From assembly GCA_035629075.1 (NCBI GenBank), contig DASPIK010000010.1:1-64000 (forward strand): DNA of 64,000 nt. The letters are read 5' to 3'. The notes below the pieces were generated by a model. The model saw nothing but the letters and a program-made list of their open reading frames with translations, ran no database searches and was not told where the DNA came from. Numbering within the stretch: position 1 is the first letter of the stretch; each line of letters starts with the position of its first letter. The position numbers were made by a program, and so were the translations under genes. Shown piece by piece: positions 1 through 9,000 of the stretch. Source of the stretch: JAEZPW01 sp035629075 (GTDB taxonomy: Bacteria > Acidobacteriota > Terriglobia > Terriglobales > Acidobacteriaceae).

Positions 1-1
1 T

Positions 2-358
2 GCAGGGATATTCATCGAAGATTTGCCGAGATCGGTTTCTGAACTCGAAGGCGCAGTTGCGCAACGCGATCCGGAACGCGTGCGCAGGGCGGCACATTCG
101 ATCAAAGGAGCGGTTCTCAATTTCGGCGCCTCGGCAGTTGCGGAATCGGCCTTTCGGCTTGAGACCATGGGGCGGAATCGCGACCTCCAAGGAGTCGCTG
201 CTGCGTTCCATGATCTCCGACTAAATCTGCATGCGCTCAAAATCGAATTGGAGGCACTCGTTTGCCGACAAAGTGCCGCGAGTGTTCCCAAGCAACCAGG
301 CCAGATCTTGACAGACCAGAGCCAACAATCAAAAGGACTTGTTCATGGCGAGCGTTAA
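2..358 (+). CDS. HPt phosphotransfer domain, 3' end of a longer signalling gene (partial)
   Basis: The frame is open to the left edge of the window, so only the C-terminal 118 codons are seen. The visible part is a histidine phosphotransfer domain: the helix AAHSIKGAVLNFGA carries the phospho-accepting His, and the preceding EDLPRSVSELEGAVAQRDPE stretch is the usual HPt helix pair. HPt domains pass phosphate between receivers in multistep phosphorelays. It is probably the tail of a hybrid kinase or receiver-HPt protein whose start lies outside. Its stop overlaps the start region of the next hybrid kinase, so the two are likely co-transcribed and may work in one relay. The residues after about position 90 look like a non-conserved tail. 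Confidence 0.8.
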   Translation, partial: AGIFIEDLPRSVSELEGAVAQRDPERVRRAAHSIKGAVLNFGASAVAESAFRLETMGRNRDLQGVAAAFHDLRLNLHALKIELEALVCRQSAASVPKQPGQILTDQSQQSKGLVHGER

Positions 359-2345
359 CCTCGGAGCGGAATCGAAAAGCCGCTTGCCTCTGCGTGTTCT
401 ATGCGTTGAGGACAGCAGAATAGAAGCTTATCGGGTGAAAGCAGTGCTTGCTCAGTGCAGCGTTACTGATTTCAAACTGACCCATACGACCAATCTGAAA
501 GCCGCACTCCATGAAGTCGCCTTGCAAGAGCATGATGTGGTGCTGCTGGACCTGAATCTCCCTGATAGCGATGGCTTTGAGACGTTCTTCCAGGTTCGTT
601 CCGCAGCTCCTGATATCCCCATCGTGCTTTTTACGGCAGTGGACGATGAGGAACTCGCCATCCATGCAGTTCAATACGGAGCGGATGATTACATCAAGAA
701 AAGCGTGGCCTTGCCAGAAGTCTTGTCCAGAGCACTGAGGTACGCTGTTGAGCGAAAGCAGGCGGCGCTTGCTCTCCAGCAAGGCGAGCGAGGATTCCGG
801 GTACTGTTCGAAAGCGCTAGTGCTGCCCTGATCATCTTCGACGACAACGGGAAAGTGCTGAAAGCGAATGCTGCGGCCACCAGGATATTGACAGAGATCG
901 GCTGCTCCTTTGCCGCCTTGCTTCAGCACGAACCCGCTCCGGTAATGAGGGACAAACTCGTTCAAGCCGGATTCGCAGCCGGAGAATGGCACGTCATGAG
1001 GACGGGGCAACAGCCCCTCTATCTCGAATATGCCGCGACGGCAAATTACCTTCCCGGGAAGCACCTGGCTGAAATTCGCGATATTACAGAGCGAATGCTG
1101 CTGCAGCGGCGGATCTCAGAAGCAGAGAAGTTGGAACTCGTCTCGCGGATCGCAAGTGGCGTCGCACATGACTTCAATAACCTGTTGATGATCATCGCCG
1201 GAAACACGGAATTGATCATCGGCGCAATGGGCGAGGATCATGCATTCCGAAAGAATGCCGAGCAGGTGCTTGGTACTGCAAGGCGGGCTGCAGGGCTTAC
1301 GAAGCAGTTGCTCGCGCTTAGCAAGGCGCATTCGGCCGATCTGGCTCCAGTCAGCCTGGGCACGTTCCTGGAGGACGTGCGACCGATGCTGTCGACGCTA
1401 GTCGGTGCAAACATCCAGGTAGAAATCGATAGCCGTGCGTCGAACTGCATAGTGCAAGCTGATCAAGTCCTGCTGGAACAAATAACTTTCAATCTTGCGA
1501 TCAACGCTCGCGACGCAATGGGTCCCGGTGGGAAGTTTTACGTATCAGTATTCCCCATACAGGTGGACGAAGCTTTCGCCGACAAATGCTCTGCTCTCTC
1601 TCCCGGGCCGTACGCGCGAATTGAATTCAGGGACACAGGCACTGGAATTCCTGAATCGATGCAGGCTCGCATATTCGAGCCGTTCTTCACCACGAAACCC
1701 AAGGGCACAGGCTTGGGACTTGCGACTGTTCACAACGCAGTGACGAGGCTCGGCGGCACGATACTGGTTGACAGCAGACTTGGTGAGGGAACTTCTTTTC
1801 ATGTCTACTTGCCCCGCGTGGGTGCGCCGCAGCACGCGCTTGAGCAATACAGTCTGCCTTTGCCAGACCGACAATCCGGTCACACCATTCTCGTGGTAGA
1901 CGATGAGCCTTCTTCAAGAGAACTCATTGCCCAGTTCCTGGGAGATTCCGGGTTCCGTGTTCTCCAGGCTGGTGGCGGCGAGGAAGCTGTTCGCACATTC
2001 TTCGAATTTCAGGCCGAAATACGACTCATCCTCACCGATGTGCTCATGCCGGACATGAACGGCAACGAGTTGGCGACGCGCATTCGAGAGTTACACCCGG
2101 ACACGGCAGTTCTGTTCATGTCGGGCTACGGCGATGACCTGCTGCCCCCTAACGTCCAAAGCTCCAGGTTGCTTCACAAGCCGTTCGCCCTCACAACCTT
2201 GGCCGAAAAGGTGCGGTATGAACTGGAAAGCTTGACGCGCGCTCCGGCAGGGCCGGGTACGTGTCTGGTCTGCCGATCTGAAAAAGAACGCGGCCCGGCC
2301 ATGACGTCAACGGCTGTGTCTGTGCCACGGGAGATGGGACGGTGA
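345..2345 (+). CDS. Hybrid histidine kinase, receiver-PAS-HisKA-HATPase-receiver
   Basis: This 666-residue soluble kinase starts with a receiver domain (acid pair ED near 22-23, phospho-Asp about D69 in LLDLNLPDSDG), then a PAS-like region (about 145-250). The HisKA H-box GVAHDFNNLL has His about 275. The HATPase core follows with N-box NLAINARDAM, G1 FRDTGTGIP and G2 TGLGLATV. A second receiver has phospho-Asp about D565 in LTDVLMPDMNG. No membrane segment is seen, so the signal is cytoplasmic or arrives through the N-terminal receiver. The ATG at 345 is preferred over the upstream TTG at 339 because AAGGA sits 7 bases before it. Its 3' end overlaps the next gene by a GTGA junction, which suggests translational coupling. 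Confidence 0.88.
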   Translation: MASVNLGAESKSRLPLRVLCVEDSRIEAYRVKAVLAQCSVTDFKLTHTTNLKAALHEVALQEHDVVLLDLNLPDSDGFETFFQVRSAAPDIPIVLFTAVDDEELAIHAVQYGADDYIKKSVALPEVLSRALRYAVERKQAALALQQGERGFRVLFESASAALIIFDDNGKVLKANAAATRILTEIGCSFAALLQHEPAPVMRDKLVQAGFAAGEWHVMRTGQQPLYLEYAATANYLPGKHLAEIRDITERMLLQRRISEAEKLELVSRIASGVAHDFNNLLMIIAGNTELIIGAMGEDHAFRKNAEQVLGTARRAAGLTKQLLALSKAHSADLAPVSLGTFLEDVRPMLSTLVGANIQVEIDSRASNCIVQADQVLLEQITFNLAINARDAMGPGGKFYVSVFPIQVDEAFADKCSALSPGPYARIEFRDTGTGIPESMQARIFEPFFTTKPKGTGLGLATVHNAVTRLGGTILVDSRLGEGTSFHVYLPRVGAPQHALEQYSLPLPDRQSGHTILVVDDEPSSRELIAQFLGDSGFRVLQAGGGEEAVRTFFEFQAEIRLILTDVLMPDMNGNELATRIRELHPDTAVLFMSGYGDDLLPPNVQSSRLLHKPFALTTLAEKVRYELESLTRAPAGPGTCLVCRSEKERGPAMTSTAVSVPREMGR

Positions 2346-3163
2346 ACTTCTGGAGGTCAACTAATAGCCTATCAGCGTGCTCGCAGGAGAAGAAAGTTGG
2401 TTTTAGGCGCAGCCAATCGCGGGTATTTGCATTTTCCGTAATCGTGGTTGTTCTTGTCGGAATGGTATTCATGCTGCTTCCAGAGTCACTAATCATTGGA
2501 GCGACAAGCGCAGACCGCCCGGGCTCCTTGCCGGAAATCCTGGGGGGCCTCATCACCCTGGCGATCGTCCTGAATGTGTGTGTCATACTCCAGCACCGCG
2601 ATATTTCGCGGGCACTGACGGCCCTTGCCCGAGAAGCTTCTCGCGCCGACACCATGGAACAGTTTGCGTTCATAAACCCGCGAACCCAGCTCTTCGTACG
2701 CGAGTATCTTAAATACGTGCTGCCTATCGAAATCGAACATGCAAATCGTTATGGCAAGAGTCTTACGTTTTTGATGATGAGCATGCAGCAGCCGGAAACT
2801 ACAGCGGAAAAAGACGAGTTCATGGTTCATGTCGCCCGAATCCTTCGTTCCACGTTTCGAGGCTCGGACAGCATTATCCAGTACGGTCGCGGCAGCTTAG
2901 TGGTCGTCTTGCCGGAAACGTCAGAAGGGCAGGCGGCAGTCGCGGTGAAGCGGCTACTCGACAACGTAGATCGGTGGAACCTGAACACCAAAACCAACTA
3001 CGAGATCCTCTTGAATCACGCGATGGCGCCATACGCGCCTGGCGCTGACCCTTTTCCCATTCTTCAGTGTCTTGAAGAGCGAGTGGCATTTGTGGGCTGG
3101 ACTGAGCGTCCATCTTCACAGGGGAGAGGCGCATCCGGAGTGCAGTGCTGTTGCAAGGGCTGA
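2342..3163 (+). CDS. Membrane-anchored degenerate GGDEF-domain protein
   Basis: The protein has two hydrophobic segments (about 29-47 and 67-86), then a GGDEF-fold domain of about 160 residues. The usual DxLTGL start is replaced by INPRTQLFVREYL, and the GGDEF loop reads YGRGSLVVVLPET. The signature is therefore lost and diguanylate cyclase activity is unlikely. Such domains usually act as GTP or c-di-GMP sensors or as partner-binding modules; that role is inferred. It starts on GTG overlapping the kinase stop, so it is almost certainly translated with the hybrid kinase and may serve as its membrane partner. The last 30 residues (PSSQGRGASGVQCCCKG) look like non-homologous tail. Confidence 0.75.
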   Translation: MNFWRSTNSLSACSQEKKVGFRRSQSRVFAFSVIVVVLVGMVFMLLPESLIIGATSADRPGSLPEILGGLITLAIVLNVCVILQHRDISRALTALAREASRADTMEQFAFINPRTQLFVREYLKYVLPIEIEHANRYGKSLTFLMMSMQQPETTAEKDEFMVHVARILRSTFRGSDSIIQYGRGSLVVVLPETSEGQAAVAVKRLLDNVDRWNLNTKTNYEILLNHAMAPYAPGADPFPILQCLEERVAFVGWTERPSSQGRGASGVQCCCKG

Positions 3164-3178
3164 CTCCAAGCTACTTGC

Positions 3179-3234
3179 TATGTCGGGAAAAGCCTGATAA
3201 CTATGCGCTGCATAGCTGGGCTTTTCTCGACATA
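3179..3234 (+). terminator. Long stem-loop after the kinase/GGDEF operon
   Basis: The arms at 3179-3194 and 3219-3234 pair over 16 positions with a single G-U wobble. A second 5-bp stem (CTATG at 3201-3205 with CATAG at 3211-3215) sits inside. No U-run follows, so it could be a factor-dependent terminator, a processed RNA structure or a protein-binding palindrome. It lies between the GTGA-coupled pair and the sigma-54 activator gene. Confidence 0.55.
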
Positions 3235-3382
3235 TCTTTCGGTCAGATTCGGTCATAATGGTTCAGTGCTCCTGAACCTGCGCGTGAGTGTGCTGCTGTC
3301 TATGGATGGAATTGACGTGTAAGGTAACAAGGTACCAGCACTAAGTGAGATGGAAAGCGTAAGGTCTGATCTGGGTGTTTCA

Positions 3383-4732
3383 ATGTCCAAAAGTAAAGTG
3401 CTGGTAGTGGAAGACGACCCTGTTTTGTGTGGTCTTTTACGTGATTTCCTTGGCTCCCTCGGGTACAAAACAGAAGCAGTCGGTACGGCTGAGCAGGCCC
3501 GCGCCGCAATGCAGCGATTTCAGCCCGAAATCGCGATTCTCGATTACGCGTTGCCGGACGGAACAGCGCTTGATCTGATCCCTTATGTCTTGAGTTTCGA
3601 CTCCGAACTGCCGGTGTTCGTCCTGACAGGTCACGGATCAATCAGCCTGGCGGTTGAGTCCATCAAGCTTGGAGCGGAACAATTCCTGACTAAGCCCGTC
3701 GAGTTGTCCGCTTTAGCCAAAATGCTGGACTGCATTTCAGCGAATCGGCCACCTGACCAACGCCGAAATTCGAGGCTGCTTGTTGAGCCCGGCCGAGTCA
3801 ATCCATTCGTCGGTTCGAGCCGCAAAATCCTGGATCTGGCGTCCCAGTGCGAGAAAGTGCGTGCGAGCGACCTCAGCACACTGATTCTTGGCGAGACCGG
3901 ATCGGGGAAAGGTGTATTAGCAAAGTGGTTGCACGAGTCCGGCCCGCGATCGAAGGCAAACTTCGTTGACCTCAACTGTGCGGGCATTTCGAGAGAGCTT
4001 CTGGAGACGGAACTGTTCGGCCACGTGAGGGGTGCATTCACGGGCGCTGTTAATAACAAACCTGGACTCCTGGAATTCGCTGACGGTGGCACTCTTTTCC
4101 TGGATGAAATAGGTGACATGGATTTGCAAATACAGGCGAAGTTGCTGAAGGTTCTTGAGGAAAAGAGGTTTCGGAGGCTCGGCGAGGTGCGCGACAGGCA
4201 CTGCGATGTTCGGCTCGTCGCAGCCACGCACGCAAACCTCTCTGATCTTGTACGACAGAATAAGTTCAGGGCGGATCTCTACTTCCGGATCAGCACGGTC
4301 GTGCTGCGAGTTCCTCCACTTCGAGAACGTAAGGAAGACATCCCGCTGCTGGTAAATCAGATCGCGTCGCGAGTGTCGAGGAATACCGGCGCGGAACGAA
4401 TCACGCTGCTGCCGAGCGCTATCGCCGCGCTCCAAGACTACTCCTGGCCCGGTAACATCCGTGAGCTCAAGAATGTGATTGAGAGAGCATCGCTGCTAAG
4501 TGGTTCTCGAAAACTCGGCCGCGAGCACTTGGATTTTGGGCTCGAATCCGAAATCGGTACCGGCGAGTTGATGACATTGGAACAACTTGAGCGGTTGCAC
4601 ATTCAACGAGTACTGAAGCAGGAAAACGGCAAAGTCGCAGCGGCAGCCCGCCGTCTTGGAATCCCGCGGAGCACGCTGTACCTGAAATTGAAAGAGCTCG
4701 CGTTACGAACTATCGATGGGCCGGACATGTAG
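3383..4732 (+). CDS. NtrC-family sigma-54-dependent response regulator
   Basis: Domain order is receiver (phospho-Asp about D54 in ILDYALPDG), AAA+ ATPase, Fis-type helix-turn-helix. The ATPase shows Walker A GETGSGKG, the sigma-54 contact loop GAFTGA (about 217-222), Walker B GGTLFLDEIG and the R-finger region FRADLYFRI. The C-terminus AAAARRLGIPRSTLYLKLKEL is the DNA-binding HTH. It should activate sigma-54 promoters when phosphorylated. The ATG at 3383 puts the first beta strand of the receiver at the usual position; an upstream in-frame ATG at 3350 would add 11 unmatched residues. The partner kinase is probably the hybrid kinase upstream, by neighbourhood only. Confidence 0.9.
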   Translation: MSKSKVLVVEDDPVLCGLLRDFLGSLGYKTEAVGTAEQARAAMQRFQPEIAILDYALPDGTALDLIPYVLSFDSELPVFVLTGHGSISLAVESIKLGAEQFLTKPVELSALAKMLDCISANRPPDQRRNSRLLVEPGRVNPFVGSSRKILDLASQCEKVRASDLSTLILGETGSGKGVLAKWLHESGPRSKANFVDLNCAGISRELLETELFGHVRGAFTGAVNNKPGLLEFADGGTLFLDEIGDMDLQIQAKLLKVLEEKRFRRLGEVRDRHCDVRLVAATHANLSDLVRQNKFRADLYFRISTVVLRVPPLRERKEDIPLLVNQIASRVSRNTGAERITLLPSAIAALQDYSWPGNIRELKNVIERASLLSGSRKLGREHLDFGLESEIGTGELMTLEQLERLHIQRVLKQENGKVAAAARRLGIPRSTLYLKLKELALRTIDGPDM

Positions 4733-4984
4733 AGGAAGCACGGCGACTCGGGTTGCGAAGGTGCTCAGACGATCCTCTCAGAGGTAGTAAAGTTACGTGT
4801 TGTCGAGCTTCTGAATCGTGCCTGCGCGTTCGCCCAGATGTGAAGACGCTGCTCGACAGACTCCAGTTCTGCAGGCAACCTGCGTGTTGTCCGAGCAATC
4901 TACTAACCGTCACTCAGGCGTTTATGTCTGCGGGAACCGCGCAAGGCATAAATTGCCTTTTCTGGAAGAACGAGCGGTGTCACA

Positions 4985-5686
4985 TTGGCCCACCGTGCAA
5001 TCGGCAGACCAAACGAGTCGCCATTCTCGTCGGAGCTGGAAGCTCTGTTCAGTAGCAAACTTGTTGGGATCGCAACGATCGACCAGACTGGCCGCTTTCT
5101 GGATGTGAATGACACGTTTTGCTCGATGATCGGATATACCCGCCGTCACCTTCTCGGAACGTCATTCTTCAACATCACGCACCCGGAAGATGTTGATCCA
5201 AATCGGCGATACTTGCAGCAGCTCGCAAGCGGAAAAATCCGCCAAGCTGCAATCGAGGACCGATACATCCATCAGCACGGCACTTCGGTTTGGGTGCACA
5301 ATGAATTGTTTGTTGTTCATAACGCGCGAGGTCCTCGCATTCTTATGATCTCCATCGAGGTCACGCACCTTAAGGAAGTTGAGCTCCGGATCAAATCTCA
5401 CATCGATTCGCGCGTTGCCACCAAAGCACCCAATTCAGAACCGCCGGTAAGCCGTGCTTCCAGCAAGGAGCGGCAACTTTACAAATCGCTTAGCAGTCGT
5501 GAGCAGCAGGTATTGAAACTTCTGGCTCTGGGACACACCGGGAAGGAAGCCGCAAGGGAGTTGGGCGTCAGTCTGAAGACTGTGGAAACGTACAGGATGC
5601 GCATCGCAGAAAAGCTTGGATTGCGCAGCCGATCAGATATGGTCAGTTTTGCCGTTCGGGCGGGTGTTTTTCCCCACGGCACCTAA
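4985..5686 (+). CDS. PAS domain LuxR-type transcription regulator
   Basis: The N-terminal half is a PAS/PAC domain (about 15-135: KLVGIATIDQTGRFLDVNDTF, then MIGYTRRHLLGTSFFNITHPED). The C-terminal 65 residues are a LuxR/NarL helix-turn-helix (LSSREQQVLKLLALGHTGKEAA, then LGVSLKTVETYRMRIAEKLG). It has no receiver domain, so it probably senses a small ligand or redox state directly through PAS. The start is TTG; an in-frame stop lies 12 codons upstream and no ATG fits before the PAS domain. The 250 bases before it hold no credible gene. Confidence 0.82.
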   Translation: MAHRAIGRPNESPFSSELEALFSSKLVGIATIDQTGRFLDVNDTFCSMIGYTRRHLLGTSFFNITHPEDVDPNRRYLQQLASGKIRQAAIEDRYIHQHGTSVWVHNELFVVHNARGPRILMISIEVTHLKEVELRIKSHIDSRVATKAPNSEPPVSRASSKERQLYKSLSSREQQVLKLLALGHTGKEAARELGVSLKTVETYRMRIAEKLGLRSRSDMVSFAVRAGVFPHGT

Positions 5687-6061
5687 AATCTTCCGATATC
5701 CAGGTGGCTCCCATAAGCTGCTCGTTTCGCAGGTTCTTAGCTCCCGAGCGCGTTCTCCGGTTCCGTTCAAACAGGCCCTCTTCGATGAAGCAGTGCTGGA
5801 CACCCACTTGCGGGGCTCTCAACCGCAGTGAATCGTTGACAAATCCCAGACCGTAATCCAGAGTAGAACCTCAGTTTCCAGCAATACCTTGGGACCCCGC
5901 GCCCATCTGCGCGCCGAGCATTCGCAGGGCGGACAGTGAACGTGTATCGTTCAGCGCCTCTGCCGCGCACGAACAACTTGTTTTAGCTGTGACTAACCTT
6001 TGGCTGCGCACACGTTGCGTGCCGACGTTGAGTTGTGCCCAATTTGCCTCCGCGAGCGAAC
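5687..6061. other. Gene-free stretch upstream of the giant repeat protein
   Basis: No credible ORF is seen. A TTGACA hexamer at 5836-5841 has only a weak -10 match about 17 bases later, so a promoter is possible but not convincing. No tRNA-like or riboswitch-like structure was recognised. Confidence 0.4.
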
Positions 6062-9000
6062 ATGAAATCGATCAGCCGTCTCTTCGTCGTCCTCACATGC
6101 ATCTTCCTGGTCGCGGCAACTAGCACCGCCGCTTTTGCGCAAGAGCCACTCATCTATACCGTGGCAGGGAGCGGACCTGGAGCCGGCATTGAGCAAACGG
6201 GCAAGTCCACTGCGGACTCACAAGGAAATCTTTATGTGACGGACACGGCGGGCGCTCGGGTCGTTAAGGTGACGAACCCGACATCGCCTTCTCCATCGTT
6301 TTCGGTCGTCGCGGGCACGGGGGTGCGCGGTTACCTGGGCGATAACGGCCCTGCCTCGGGCGCGCAGTTGAAGTCACCTTGTTCGGTAGCGCTCGACCTC
6401 ACGGAGACCAACCTCTATATCGCCGACGGCTGCGGATATACGGACGGACGCATCCGGCGCGTGAACCTGCAATCCGGGGTGATTGAGCTTGTGGCGAGCG
6501 GCTTCAACCCACGCTCGGTCGCGGTGGACGCGAACAACAACATCCTCGTGCCGGCCAGCGGCAACATCCTGAAGATCACCGGCGGAGTGGTCAGCACGTT
6601 CTACACGCGCGCATCGTTCTCGAACATCAATCCTTATGTTGTGGCGGTGGACCGCGCAGACGCTGGCAACACGGTGTATTTCTCAGGCTCAAACGTCGGC
6701 AAAGGCATCATCGTCAAGATCCCGAACGCGAACGGCGTTCCGGGCGCTCCGGTAATCATGGCCGGGACGAGTGTGGCTTGCGCGACTCCGTGCTGGGACG
6801 GAAGTTCGGTGCCGCCGCTCTCAATGAGCATGGACTTTTCGCCTGTGCTGGTAGTGTCGAACGGATACGTGTACTTCAACAGCCAGATGGATAACCGCAT
6901 AGGCCGGTTTGCCAGCGATGGCAGCGGGGTGGTGCAGCTTCTGGCAGGCGATGGAACCAACATCGTTTCCGGTGACGGCGGCCTCGCAACCAGCGCCGGC
7001 CTTGGCAACTACAACGTCTACGGTATGGCTGTGGCGGGCAGCACGGTTTTCTTCGGAGGCGCAAGCCCGCAGGTGCTGCGGTATTTCGACGTCGGAGCGG
7101 AAGTGTACTCGGTTACTCTGCCCGGCAACCCCAATTATCAGGGTGATGGCGGACCGGCTACTTCGGCCACCGTAGGCAACAACATAAAGAAGGTTGCGTT
7201 CGACGCGAACGGCAACATGTACATTGCCGATCAGAAGAACCGCGCCGTTCGCCGGGTGGATAAGGCTACTGAGACGATGTCCACCGCCGTTACGGGCGCG
7301 CAGCTCGATGCTGGCCTTCCCGCCAACACCCACGTAGGCAACTTCGACATTGCGAATGATTCCCTGGGCAACATCTTTGTCGCCACCGACATTAATGGCC
7401 TGTTCAAACTGAGCGCGACCGGCGTGTTCTCCAAGGTGGTACCGGACACGCCCTTCTCGTCCAGCACTCTGCGGGATGTGGCTGTTGACGGTAAGGGCAA
7501 CGTGTATGTCCTTGCCGGAAACACGGCGGTGGACCGCGTGACCTCGACGGGGGCGAATCGCGAGACCGTTTACGAGAACGCGAGCGTGACGCTACTGAGC
7601 ATCGGCGTGGACAAGGATAAGAACCTGTGGGTTACCCAAGCTGCCGGGCCCATGCGGGACCAGTTCTCAATCGCGCAAGTGTGGCCGACCGCCGGCGGAT
7701 CACAGGCACTCGTGAACATCGGAGCGAAGGCGGTCGCCACGTACCCGGTTACAGGCGACCCGCGGGGCGGCGTCGTTTACATGGACAATTTTGTCGCCAA
7801 GGCCCTTGATGGCGAGGAACCCACAAACATCGCAGGCCAATCCGGCACGGACGGATTTGCCGGCGACAACGAACCAGCGGCGAACTCGACGCTGAGTTCC
7901 GCTCTCGGTCTGGCGTTTGACACCAACTGCCACCTCTATATTTCCGATTCTGAAAACCAGCGCATTCGCAAGGTCGAAAACTACCTTGACGTCACCGTAA
8001 GCGCAAGCCAACCAGGCGCGCAGGTGACAGTGGACGGCATTGGTGGCGGCGGCAGCTTCCGCTGGCTTGCCGGAACCCAGCACACCCTGGCGACTACGAG
8101 TCCTCAAGCGGCAGGAGCGGGTTCGCGGCTGATCTTCCAGAACTGGTCGCTCGCGAGCGGCGGCACGAGCACGCAGCTCGCCCTCACCTTTACGCCTCCA
8201 GGCTGCAACCGCACCCCGGCTTACACGGCAAACTTCGTTCTCGAGCACCAATTGACGGTCGAGATCCCGCTTGCAGTAGGTGGAACCGTTACTCCAGTAA
8301 GCGGAGGGTACTACCCCAAGGGCGATGTAGTTAGCCTTCAGGCGACCGCAAATCCCGGTTACGCGTTCGTTTCTTGGACGGGCCCGGTCGCGGATGCAAA
8401 CTGGGCGTCGACAACTGTCTTGATGAACGGCCCGGTGACGATCGTCGCAAACTTCGTTCGCCTGGTTCCCGATCTGACAGTGACAAAGTCGCACGAAGGG
8501 TCCTTCACGCAGGGAGACACGGAAGCGACCTACACTATCTCGGTTTCCAACAACGGCACCGCCGCAACCGACGGCACAGCGGTTTCCGTAGTAGACACGC
8601 TTCCGGCATCACTCACGCCAGTTTCGCTATCGGGTGCCGGATGGACTTGCAACTTCACCAATGTGTCCTGCGCGCGCTCGGATGTGCTGCCCGTCAACGG
8701 AAGCTACCCGCCGATCACCCTGAGAGTTGGCGTGAGCCTAAGCGCGCCTCCAAGCATTACGAACACAGTCAGAGTGTCTGGCGGCGGCGAAGAAAAACTA
8801 GACAACAACGCGGCTTCTGACGTGACTGCCGTCAAGGCTGCGGCCAACTTGAGCCTGACTGCCAATCCTGGTTCGACACTGACGTACGGCACCGCGCTCA
8901 CGGTTAGCGCAGGTGTTGCCCAGGCTGCGGGATTCCCGGTGGCCAGCGGATCTGTGAGCTATTCGCTCGATGGTGGCCCTGAGCAAGTTGCTGGCCTCAG

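Noticed and set aside
4753..5055. Plus-strand ORF of about 100 codons before the PAS-LuxR gene
   Set aside because: Cys/Arg-rich composition, overlaps the start of a well-supported gene in another frame, and no recognisable domain.
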